A DNA stretch of 64,000 nt from Scytonema sp. UIC 10036. Its GTDB lineage: Bacteria > Cyanobacteriota > Cyanobacteriia > Cyanobacteriales > Nostocaceae. The notes under the pieces were generated by a model. It made no database searches. It saw only the letters and a list, made by a program, of their open reading frames with translations, and was not told the DNA's origin. How positions within the stretch are numbered: the stretch's first letter is position 1; the number at the start of each line of letters is the position of its first letter. The translations under genes and the position numbers were made by a program. Below, one piece after another: positions 16,835 to 24,464 of this stretch. The stretch spans positions 1-64,000 of the forward strand of contig NZ_WJFC01000052.1 in NCBI RefSeq assembly GCF_009725235.1, written 5' to 3'.

Positions 16835-17932
16835 TTAGAATTGTTGTATCTTCTGCCTTATGATTCTCCATTTTTCCAGCCAACTGACTAGTTCCTTTTC
16901 ACTCAATTGGCGTTTTTGTAATTGTAAGTTTAACACTTCATTTAATTCTGTAGCTCCAAAACCTGTCTGTTGTACCCAAGCATTAACTAAATTTGGACGA
17001 TCGAGTAACTGCTGTCCCAAGCCTAAAGCTTTTTGGAGTTGCAGTTGTTCTTCTTTGCCAACCATCTCTACTACAAAATCCCTAGATTCGGCTTTTTGTA
17101 AAACTCCTGCTAACGCTTGAATATACGCTTCACTGTTATCAACAACGGGTGTCTCTAGAGGGATGGGTTTACCAAAGCGTCGGTTTTGTCCCCAAATCAG
17201 TACTAGTAGCAGTACACCTCCTTGGAGGAACGCTGGCATTAAGGGTGTTTGCGCTAAGTAACTCCATATGTCCCCTTTGCCTTCTTGTTTCCTAACGCTG
17301 GGTTCTTTATAACCGTGAATGTACTCGTCTACTAATAATGAGTTACCTTTCTGACTGACTAAATCTGCCAAATATTGGAAATTTGCTGGAGTGTCTTGGT
17401 AAGCATTAGCACCTAAGTAGGAAGGAATCACAAAAACTGCTGTTCCTTTACCGTAGTTTTCTTCCCACACAATTGCACCAAAGCGATCGCCTAAACTCAC
17501 TTTTTCTCCTGTCTTAAATGGGTGTCGTCGTCGTGTATCAATCTTGACTTCACCTGCGGAGGATTCTTGCATTGTGGTAAACTTTGCGGCTGTTACGGGT
17601 TCGCGCACTCCAACAACGACTAAGCGATTCCCTTTTTCTACCCATTCTTTCTCGTCATCATATAAAAAAGGCTGTCTTTGGTAACCTGTTATTTGTACAA
17701 AAGTGACTCGACGTTTCTCTACATTGAGATCGTTAAAAGGTTTTTGCCAGCGTTGGATGCTAGTTCCCCGACTTTCCATGTAAGCATACCAAGCCCCATA
17801 TCCTTCGGGATTACGGCTGTAAGTAGAACCACTATGATTTTTACTGGTTGTTGGAGCTGATATAAAAGTTAGTAATATAAGTACACCTAATACCAATGCT
17901 CCAATCACAACAAGACGGTTTGAGCGTTTCAT
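16835..17932 (-). CDS. DUF4350 domain protein
   Basis: A 365-residue protein with an N-terminal anchor (residues 8-26) and an extracytoplasmic DUF4350 region (NPEGYGAWYAYMESRGTSIQRWQKPFNDL, best seen as the conserved G-Y-x-A-x-x-x-x-L-E-x-x-G pattern at about 43-57). A second membrane helix lies at about 232-246 before a cytoplasmic tail. DUF4350 genes sit with DUF4129, MoxR and DUF58 genes in many bacteria, as here. Biochemical role unknown. It is about 110 bp downstream of the DUF4129 gene across a heptamer STRR, on the same strand. Confidence 0.85.
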   Translation of the reverse strand: MKRSNRLVVIGALVLGVLILLTFISAPTTSKNHSGSTYSRNPEGYGAWYAYMESRGTSIQRWQKPFNDLNVEKRRVTFVQITGYQRQPFLYDDEKEWVEKGNRLVVVGVREPVTAAKFTTMQESSAGEVKIDTRRRHPFKTGEKVSLGDRFGAIVWEENYGKGTAVFVIPSYLGANAYQDTPANFQYLADLVSQKGNSLLVDEYIHGYKEPSVRKQEGKGDIWSYLAQTPLMPAFLQGGVLLLVLIWGQNRRFGKPIPLETPVVDNSEAYIQALAGVLQKAESRDFVVEMVGKEEQLQLQKALGLGQQLLDRPNLVNAWVQQTGFGATELNEVLNLQLQKRQLSEKELVSWLEKWRIIRQKIQQF

Positions 17933-17938
17933 AATAAA

Positions 17939-18056
17939 TGGTTAGTGGTTAGTGGTTAGTGGTTAGTGGTTAGTTGTTAGCGGTTAGTTGTTGGAGGGCA
18001 ATTAGCAATTAGCAATTAGCCATTAGCTATTAGCCATTATCCGTTAGCAATTAGCC
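17939..18056. repeat. Heptamer STRRs (TTAGTGG) and octamer-like TTAGCAA/TTAGCCA units
   Basis: About 50 bp of GGTTAGT heptamers followed by ATTAGCAATTAGCCATTAGC variants. The latter enter the 3' end of the DUF4129 gene and encode its final residues ELMANC on the minus strand. Confidence 0.85.
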
Positions 18057-18652
18057 ATTAGCTCCTCACAAGCTTGCTGACAATGTTCGTAATTCTCAGA
18101 GTTAACATCGGTATTGCTAAAACACAATTGCTCGTGGGTAGTAATTAGAGTTTCATATGGTTGTACGGGAGTTACAGACATTTGTAGCAATTGTAAATAC
18201 TCGCCGTCTGTACGACTGAGCTTGTGGGGAAGAACTCCGCGCTCGTGTAAATGCTGTAACATTGCAAAGTATAAACAGCGACAAGCTTCTCTGTAATCTC
18301 CCAGATGATAAAAATCTTGCGATCGCGCTAACCATTTCGCCACTGACTCTTCGCTTTCTTTGCCTTTACTACTAGAATGATTTGAATGACCGATATGAGC
18401 TAACCAAGCATAAATATACGGATTGAGCGATCGCCATAACCGCCAACCAACCCATAGTAAGAATAAGCTGAGTAACAGCCAAAATATGAAGTTTAGTACG
18501 TTAAACAACCAAGGGCTGATTTGCCATCCATTAGGTAATTCCGGTTTAAATTGGAAACCAGAAAACTGATACTCTATCCATTCTCCAACTTGTTGTTGCA
18601 ATTGGGATAACTGCCAATTCCAACTTGTTTTTTCAAAAGAATCTAAGGTCAT
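18044..18652 (-). CDS. DUF4129 domain protein
   Basis: A 202-residue protein from ATG 18652 (MTLDSFEKTSWNWQLSQLQQ), which is the expected family start; an in-frame start 17 codons upstream lies in non-conserved DNA. A membrane helix spans about 48-70 (LFNVLNFIFWLLLSLFLLWV). The C-terminal DUF4129 domain (GDYREACRCLYFAMLQHLHE, then RTDGEYLQLL) is cytoplasmic. Usual partner of DUF4350, DUF58 and MoxR. It would be first in a minus-strand unit leading to DUF4350. Confidence 0.85.
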   Translation of the reverse strand: MTLDSFEKTSWNWQLSQLQQQVGEWIEYQFSGFQFKPELPNGWQISPWLFNVLNFIFWLLLSLFLLWVGWRLWRSLNPYIYAWLAHIGHSNHSSSKGKESEESVAKWLARSQDFYHLGDYREACRCLYFAMLQHLHERGVLPHKLSRTDGEYLQLLQMSVTPVQPYETLITTHEQLCFSNTDVNSENYEHCQQACEELMANC

Positions 18653-18730
18653 AAAAAATAGGGCATAAAGCATAGGGCATGGGAAAAGGCATTGCTGAAT
18701 CAAGATATGAATTTCAAAATCCCCGTTGAT

Positions 18731-18758
18731 GTAGAGACGCGATTAATCGCGTCTCTAC
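18731..18758. repeat. 28-bp perfect palindrome
   Basis: GTAGAGACGCGATT is followed directly by its complement AATCGCGTCTCTAC. This is a dispersed cyanobacterial palindrome type; no T-run follows. Confidence 0.9.
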
Positions 18759-18961
18759 AAGGATTTGTAGAAAATTGAAAAACCTGCTACAACGATAATT
18801 CATTACCAAATTCAGCAACGCCAGGAAAAGAATTATTTTCATCGTGGGTGTCTGTCTTGAAGATAAAGCATTGAGCATAGTAAGAAATAATTTATTGCTC
18901 AATGCCCATTTCCCCTTGCCCATTTTTAGACGTCCTGGTATATACAGTTCGTTCTGAGCTA

Positions 18962-19438
18962 CTAACTTTCCGTCCTTTTTATTATGACTAACCCAAGAAC
19001 GACAAGCAGTACGCCGGATGCCAAAAATCCTAAATCCCAAGCTAGTTGGTGTGGTCCGGGTTTCACGTGGTGAATGCCAAGAATGTGATGGTCAATGACA
19101 CCTTCAACGAAGTTGAACAATCCAGCGCCAATGAAGATAGAGCCGAAGTAAAGGTTGAATGACCAAGGAACATCATCGCGTTGTCCAGCCCTCCACAGCA
19201 AAATCACTCCTATGACGGTCATTATCCAGTCAAAAGCATGGAACAAACCATCCCAAACCGTGTTTATATCTATATTAGAGATTGTGGTTGGCGGTCTAAC
19301 ACTGCTTAACATATGATGCCATTGGAGAATTTGATGCAGGACTATGCCATCAAAGAACCCACTTAGACCCAAACCTAGAAAAATTCCAGCCAGAATCAAT
19401 GGTGTGCGACGATCGCTTTTTTCGCTTTTTCCCTCCAT
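18962..19438 (-). CDS. DUF2243 family membrane protein
   Basis: A protein of about 158 residues with four membrane helices and the conserved DUF2243 features GFFDGIVLHQILQWHHMLS, the paired LFHAFDWIMTVIGV segment and GLFNFVEGVIDHHILGIHHV. The conserved histidines suggest metal binding, but the function is not established. I prefer ATG 19438 (MEGKSEK) to a GTG four codons upstream. It stands between a stretch of palindromic repeat DNA and the divergent NADAR gene. Confidence 0.88.
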   Translation of the reverse strand: MEGKSEKSDRRTPLILAGIFLGLGLSGFFDGIVLHQILQWHHMLSSVRPPTTISNIDINTVWDGLFHAFDWIMTVIGVILLWRAGQRDDVPWSFNLYFGSIFIGAGLFNFVEGVIDHHILGIHHVKPGPHQLAWDLGFLASGVLLVVLGLVIIKRTES

Positions 19439-19602
19439 CCTCCACCTCACATCGTCTACTGTCTGCTCCTCAGCATAAATCTGCCTTCCAACTTCAATCC
19501 TCTACCCAAAGACACTTACTGCGGAAGAATTGAAATTTACCCAGATCTTGCTAGTATCTACAGTTAGGGAAGAAAATAGAGGCATAAAAAACCAATTTTC
19601 AT

Positions 19603-20100
19603 ATGACTATTTATTTTTATAAGGTTTGGCAGCCTTACGGCTGTTTTTCTAATTTTTCGTTTCACTCCATCCGAATTGATGGCGTTTGCTGGTCTACAGT
19701 TGAGCATTATTATCAAGCTCAAAAATTTGTCGGCACACCAGATGCGGTAGTTATACCTCTTATCTATGTTGCTGAAACACCAGAACAAGCGGCGGCATTA
19801 GGTCGCGATTGCACTCGCCAGGTTCGTCCTAACTGGGAGGTCGTCAAAACTCAAGTTATGAGAGAAGCTGTCCTCACAAAGTTTTTAACTCATGCCGATA
19901 TTAGAGAAATTCTTTTGACCACAGGCGACCAACTTATTGTAGAAAATTCTCCTACCGATTATTTTTGGGGATGCGGAGCCAAGAACACCGGTCAAAATTA
20001 TCTTGGCAAAATCCTTATGAGCGTGCGTGAAGAGCTTCGTACTTTACCATCCTTGTCCTCAAGGATTTCTGAGTCTCTGAGATTTCAAGTTTCTAATTGA
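19603..20100 (+). CDS. NADAR family protein (N-glycosidase-like)
   Basis: A 165-residue single-domain NADAR protein. Characteristic motifs are YGCFSNFSFHSI, WSTVEHYYQAQKF, NWEVVKTQVMREAVLTKF and the C-terminal WGCGAKNTGQNYLGKILMSVREELR segment, named here by parts. Family members hydrolyse N-glycosidic bonds, for example of reactive riboflavin intermediates, and some remove ADP-ribose from nucleic acid. Genomic context here does not decide the substrate. It starts at ATG 19603 and is followed by a TPM-domain gene 65 bp downstream. Confidence 0.9.
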   Translation: MTIYFYKVWQPYGCFSNFSFHSIRIDGVCWSTVEHYYQAQKFVGTPDAVVIPLIYVAETPEQAAALGRDCTRQVRPNWEVVKTQVMREAVLTKFLTHADIREILLTTGDQLIVENSPTDYFWGCGAKNTGQNYLGKILMSVREELRTLPSLSSRISESLRFQVSN

Positions 20101-20165
20101 ACCATAGATTGTAGCGTAGGTATATATTAATCTTGGTGCAATTATTCCATTTTTTGGCAAATCTC

Positions 20166-20900
20166 ATGAAACAGCTCCTCAACCAAGTCGGTAATTTGAC
20201 AAAAAATATCAAATTACTGTTTCTGCCACTTGTGATGGTAGTTCTTGCTTCTTCTGTGTTTGTTATGCCTGCTCTGGCTACAGGCGTGTATCAAATACCA
20301 GATATCACACCAGGTAGCACTTGGGTTATCGATCAAGGTGAAGTTATTAGCCGTTCTAACGAAGGCAAAATTAGCAGCGCTTTTGAAAACCTGGCAAACA
20401 AAACGGGTAATGAAGTTAGATTTGTTACAGTTCGCCGTCTTGATTATGGTGAAACCCCTGAAACTTTCACAAAACAACTTTTTGAAAGATGGTTTCCCAC
20501 AAAAGAAGCGCAAGCAAATCAAACACTACTGATGATTGATACCTTAACTAACGGTATCTCAATCGTTACCGGTGACAAAGTAAAATCTGTGATGTCAGAT
20601 GACATTGCTAACAGTGTAGCTACTGAAACCCTGACAGCACCATTGCGGGACGGCAACAAGTACAACCAGGCGTTTTTAGACGCGAGCGATCGCATTGTCA
20701 CTGTCCTCTCTGGGGAACCCGATCCAGGACCACCCCAAATAGCTGAGAAAGTACAGGTAGAAGGCACCTTCACAAAAGCAGAAGATACCAACCAAGGGAA
20801 TGCAACTGCTTGGGTGATAGGGCTTCTCATTGCTGCAACCATTATCCCAATGGCAACATATTACATTTATCAGATTAATCAGCCATCGTCGAATGGTTAG
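20166..20900 (+). CDS. TPM domain protein, Psb32/TLP18.3-like
   Basis: A 244-residue protein with a signal peptide (hydrophobic 18-38, ending VMPALATG), a lumenal TPM domain (WVIDQGEVISRSNEGKISSA, then VRFVTVRRLDYGETP and DRIVTVLSGE) and one C-terminal membrane helix (about 214-235). Cyanobacterial and plant homologues (Psb32, TLP18.3) associate with photosystem II and help its protection and repair. The ATG at 20166 gives a normal signal peptide, while the TTG at 20133 does not. The stop codon TAG is part of an STRR heptamer. Confidence 0.82.
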   Translation: MKQLLNQVGNLTKNIKLLFLPLVMVVLASSVFVMPALATGVYQIPDITPGSTWVIDQGEVISRSNEGKISSAFENLANKTGNEVRFVTVRRLDYGETPETFTKQLFERWFPTKEAQANQTLLMIDTLTNGISIVTGDKVKSVMSDDIANSVATETLTAPLRDGNKYNQAFLDASDRIVTVLSGEPDPGPPQIAEKVQVEGTFTKAEDTNQGNATAWVIGLLIAATIIPMATYYIYQINQPSSNG

Positions 20901-20986
20901 TTGTTAGTTGTTAGTTGTTAGTTGTTGGTTGTTAGTTGTTAATTACTAACCACTAACCACTAACCACTAACCACTAACCACTAACT
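20898..20986. repeat. Inverted heptamer STRR pair
   Basis: GTTAGTT units followed by CCACTAA units between two convergent genes; complementary halves could form a shared bidirectional 3' hairpin. Confidence 0.85.
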
Positions 20987-20988
20987 TT

Positions 20989-21372
20989 TTAATCCTGAAC
21001 ATACTCTTGCCCTGTTACCAAAGCAATCTCGGCGCGGATGAATTCCCGACCTAAGTAAGCAGCGTGGTCTAGCTGAGTGACCGGACAGGGTTGAGTTTCC
21101 TCAAAGATTCTAATGCAGAGTTCTTTTGCTGTTCTGCCACTGAATACTGTAGTGTGAGTTCGTTCTACTTTGCCTCGTGCGGGAATCACTTGCCCTGTTT
21201 CAGGATCCACCGCTAAACCGCGATCGTCAATAACATTTGTATAATGCTTAGCACAAATTAAACCTTCTTCCCGATTCAGGTAAATAATGAAATACCCTCC
21301 GGGATCGAGATCGATATGACGCTGAGAAAGCTTTTCATCAATTACCGCTAAATCTGAAACAGTCAAATCCAT
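20989..21372 (-). CDS. DUF4346-like protein
   Basis: A 127-residue soluble protein from ATG 21372 (MDLTVSDLAVIDEKL); a TTG eight codons upstream is less likely. Conserved-looking stretches are DLDPGGYFIIYLNREEG, VDPETGQVIPARGK and DHAAYLGREFIRAEIAL, which I associate with the cyanobacterial DUF4346 domain. No enzymatic role is established. It overlaps no neighbour and lies between STRRs. Confidence 0.65.
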   Translation of the reverse strand: MDLTVSDLAVIDEKLSQRHIDLDPGGYFIIYLNREEGLICAKHYTNVIDDRGLAVDPETGQVIPARGKVERTHTTVFSGRTAKELCIRIFEETQPCPVTQLDHAAYLGREFIRAEIALVTGQEYVQD

Positions 21373-21505
21373 ATTCACCTTAAAACTAACATTCAAACAC
21401 TGGAGCTTTTACCTTTACATAACCCCTTCTTAAGTTTAGTTCTTTACCTTAACTCAGTGGATAAGCGGAAAGCCGAAGCAGTTATATAAAGAAATGTAAA
21501 AACCT

Positions 21506-21590
21506 TTATAAATGACCAATGACTTTTGACCAATGACTTTTGACCAATGACAAATGACTTTTGACCAATGACCAATGACAAATTACCCAT
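21506..21590. repeat. Heptamer-type STRR (TGACCAA/TGACTTT)
   Basis: About ten units of AATGACCAATGACTTTTG. They end next to the stop codon of the FemAB-like gene on the minus strand. Confidence 0.85.
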
Positions 21591-22764
21591 CCTTTTGACT
21601 AAATGGTAACTCCGCATTAATTCCCTCAATCTCCTGCTGTTCGAGTTCATTCACTTGATGAATGTGGGGACGCAGAATCTGTGACAAACGATTGTTGTAA
21701 AAGCGATGCAGGCTGTAATTGGCAGTAGCTGGAAAACCCCGACGTTTTTTATGCCGTCCACCCGCACCAGGGTCAAATAATTGAACCCCGTTTGCGATCG
21801 CCCATTCTATTGGTGAATAATAGCAAGCATCAAAATGCAAACAGTCGATTTCTTGAAAAGAACCCCAATAGCGCCCATACATCCGCTCATCTTTAACCAA
21901 GCAAAAAGACATCCCCACGGGCTGACGGTTATCCTGTTCGTTGTAAGCGGCAAAAAACACAACCCGATGGCGGTAATGGGTATGTAGTTGTTCAAAAAAC
22001 CGCTTTGTTAAGTACTTACTACCCCACCAGCCAAATTTATCACAAGTGTCCGCATAGAACTGGTACATGAGGGGAAATAAGGATTTAGGAATTTCATCAC
22101 CAAACAACGGCTGTAATCTCAAACCTGCTTTTTCCACTGCTTTACGTTCCCGCTTAATATTGCGACGTTGATTGGCATTGAAAACTGACAAGTACTCATC
22201 AAAAGTATTAAACCCAGAATTTTGCCAAATGTAGCTGTGGTGAAGCCAGGGGGTAAAACCTTGACTTTCGAGAATGGGATGCCATTGTGGATCTACGTAG
22301 AGAAAATGACAGCCTGAAATACGGTGTTTGGTACAGAAACCGTCGATTTCACGCACCATCATTCCTACAAGCTCGTACTCATCCTCTCCTGGTGCAATCA
22401 AAAATCGATAACCTTCGGCAGGTGTAAAGGGCGACATTCCCAACATTTTTGGATAATATTCTACACCAATACGTTGTGCTAAGTCAGCCCATTGGTGATC
22501 GAAAACAAATTCGCCATAACTATGTCCTTTAATATATAAAGGCGCAGCAGCTATGAGTGTTCTGTCCCGCCACACAGTTAAGTGATTTGGCAACCAGCCA
22601 GTATTAGCAGTGGCACTTTGGGAAGTTTCAAGATTATTCAACCACTCCCACTCTAAAAACGGGGTTTTGAGTGGTAAAGCCAAAGCATCCCATGCTTCTT
22701 TGGGTACTTCAGAAATTTTGTTGTTCCAAGCAACTGAATAACGCGGCTTTAGTTGTTCCAACAT
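21583..22764 (-). CDS. GNAT/FemAB-like N-acyltransferase family protein (DUF482/COG3146 type)
   Basis: A 393-residue protein from ATG 22764 (MLEQLKPRYSVAWNN), with the family features LEWEWLNNLETS, PLYIKGHSYGEFVFD, YPKMLGMSPFTPAEGYRFL, NQRRNIKRERKAV and the C-terminal FDPGAGGRHKKRRGF. Proteins of this group are annotated as peptidoglycan-related acyltransferases, but substrates are untested. The next gene upstream (AcpH-like) ends 14 bp before this start codon, so the two are likely co-transcribed. Confidence 0.85.
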   Translation of the reverse strand: MLEQLKPRYSVAWNNKISEVPKEAWDALALPLKTPFLEWEWLNNLETSQSATANTGWLPNHLTVWRDRTLIAAAPLYIKGHSYGEFVFDHQWADLAQRIGVEYYPKMLGMSPFTPAEGYRFLIAPGEDEYELVGMMVREIDGFCTKHRISGCHFLYVDPQWHPILESQGFTPWLHHSYIWQNSGFNTFDEYLSVFNANQRRNIKRERKAVEKAGLRLQPLFGDEIPKSLFPLMYQFYADTCDKFGWWGSKYLTKRFFEQLHTHYRHRVVFFAAYNEQDNRQPVGMSFCLVKDERMYGRYWGSFQEIDCLHFDACYYSPIEWAIANGVQLFDPGAGGRHKKRRGFPATANYSLHRFYNNRLSQILRPHIHQVNELEQQEIEGINAELPFSQKDG

Positions 22765-22778
22765 TTTTACAGTAAATA

Positions 22779-23372
22779 CTAAGCAAGATGCCAATTTTGG
22801 GTGTGAGCTAGTAATTCTGGGAAAAATTCCCGAAAATCCTTTTCCAGATCGCGCTCGTGTGTGATTAATTCGCTGACAGCTAGGTTTAAAGTGAAGGGTT
22901 TAGATAGCCGCATTGACAGTCTGTGAGATATCCTCCTAATGGTGTTCTCCACACCAGCCAAGTTGCGATAAGATCCCAACCAGTCCTCAGCAGCCATCCG
23001 GTTTAAAATCGCTCTTACCGATGGGGGTAATTGCCCTGGGTAAGCTTGAAATGACTCATATATCTGGGTTGTAAACTCATCAAGCGGTATATTTGAGTAC
23101 ACAGACCAATTTTTTGCTAGAAAGTAATCGTAAAAGACATCTACAAGTATTCCAGCAAATCGTTTGTATTCTTGACTAATTCTGCCTTTGCTGCATCGAA
23201 CAATGAAGTGGCAGTCTGTAAAACTATCAATAAATTTGTGGCATTCTATACCTCGTTGGATACCAAAATTCAAATTCTGGCGAGCTGAACCTTTGACTAA
23301 ATCGGCAAGGAGGTTTCCCAAGCGACTTTCAACGTTCTTTTCCGACAAAAACAAGTGGGCTAGCCAGTTCAT
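22779..23372 (-). CDS. Acyl carrier protein phosphodiesterase-like (AcpH/DUF479)
   Basis: A 197-residue protein from ATG 23372, beginning MNWLAHLFLSEKNVESRLGN as AcpH family members do. AcpH removes the phosphopantetheine arm from acyl carrier protein. The conserved F-x-D-x-H-pattern segment CHKFIDSFTDCHF and the GILVDVFYDYFLAKNW region (metal-binding H and D residues) are present. The reading frame extends 39 codons further upstream, but without homologous character. It lies between a RibD-like gene and the FemAB-like gene in one minus-strand run. Confidence 0.85.
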   Translation of the reverse strand: MNWLAHLFLSEKNVESRLGNLLADLVKGSARQNLNFGIQRGIECHKFIDSFTDCHFIVRCSKGRISQEYKRFAGILVDVFYDYFLAKNWSVYSNIPLDEFTTQIYESFQAYPGQLPPSVRAILNRMAAEDWLGSYRNLAGVENTIRRISHRLSMRLSKPFTLNLAVSELITHERDLEKDFREFFPELLAHTQNWHLA

Positions 23373-23488
23373 AAAAAAACTTGTGAGGTTTGAAAGTTCT
23401 AACGCTGTCTTTCTATAGAGGAAAAACGACGCTGAAATTTTGCTAAAGGTCAAAATACCTAAATTGAGAATTGTATTAAATTTTAACA

Positions 23489-24178
23489 CTATTCTTTTGA
23501 CCTCTTAAGAAAATAGTGCAGAAAGACTTCTTGTTCGATGGTGCGAACTTCTAACAATTGCAAGCTCGGCGCTAAATCGGATAAAAATCCATTTCCTTCT
23601 ACTGGTGTAGGTGCGGCTGCACCACCTATAATCAACGGACAAATAGTGAGCCAAAATTCATCAATTAAATTTATTGCCAGCATTGAGGAGACTAACTCAC
23701 CACCACCCAAAACAGCCAAACGTTTTATGCCTAAATTTTTCAGATGTTTTAAACCAGCCTCTATGTCAATTTCTCCTGTTGGTTTTTCAAAAACTAGTAT
23801 TTGCTCAAAATCTAAACGTTCTTTCCAAAAAAGCGCTCCTGGCGATGCAGTTAGTAACCAACGGCTAATTTTTTGCTGAAAAAAGCGCATTTCCGGATTT
23901 AGGTGAGCAGAACGTGTAATTACTATTTGTATCGGCTGAGGAGGCTTTCCCGCACGAGCTCGTTGTTGCAGCAGTTGTGGGTGTGATACGGTGAGTGTTG
24001 TACCGTAGGCGCGGAGAGTACCAGCACCGAATATGACAGCATCAGCCAAAGCAATTTGTTCTTCGAGATGGGCTTTATCAGTTTTTGAACCAAAGCGAGC
24101 AGGCGATCGCGTGACATCTGATATCTTGCCATCAGCACTCATTGCTAAGATTACTATGGTATGTGGACGGTCTTGCAC
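23489..24178 (-). CDS. RibD C-terminal/dihydrofolate-reductase-fold reductase
   Basis: A 229-residue protein with a RibD_C reductase fold: start VILAMSADGKISDVTRSPARFGS, the NADPH-loop-like ADAVIFGAGTLRAYGTTL, and LGGGELVSSMLAINLIDEFWL toward the end. RibD_C domains reduce a ribosylamino-pyrimidine in riboflavin synthesis, but stand-alone copies lacking the deaminase domain, like this one, may reduce other pterin-like substrates. The start codon is GTG at 24178. Confidence 0.82.
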   Translation of the reverse strand: MQDRPHTIVILAMSADGKISDVTRSPARFGSKTDKAHLEEQIALADAVIFGAGTLRAYGTTLTVSHPQLLQQRARAGKPPQPIQIVITRSAHLNPEMRFFQQKISRWLLTASPGALFWKERLDFEQILVFEKPTGEIDIEAGLKHLKNLGIKRLAVLGGGELVSSMLAINLIDEFWLTICPLIIGGAAAPTPVEGNGFLSDLAPSLQLLEVRTIEQEVFLHYFLKRSKE

Positions 24179-24464
24179 AGTTCAATTAGATTGATAGTTT
24201 GTATGTTTTCAAAGAAACCTGTTACCTTTAACAATACAATGCTGGAAACTTTCCCGAATGAAATTTCATCATGATGATTTGCACGTAAATGACAGTTGCA
24301 TGGGCAAGCGTTTTTATGAGGGTTTGTATACTTGACTTCTTTTTCCTATTGAACTCTTTTATATTTTAAATAGGATTGTAGAATAGGGAATTTTGTAACT
24401 CAAGAACAATAGCAACTTCTTTGAGTTGCTGCTGTGATTGGCACATAATTAAGAGAGACTGCCG

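Noticed and set aside
18714..19040. 108-residue minus-strand frame
   Set aside because: It overlaps the end of the DUF2243 gene in another frame and is partly made of palindromic repeat DNA.
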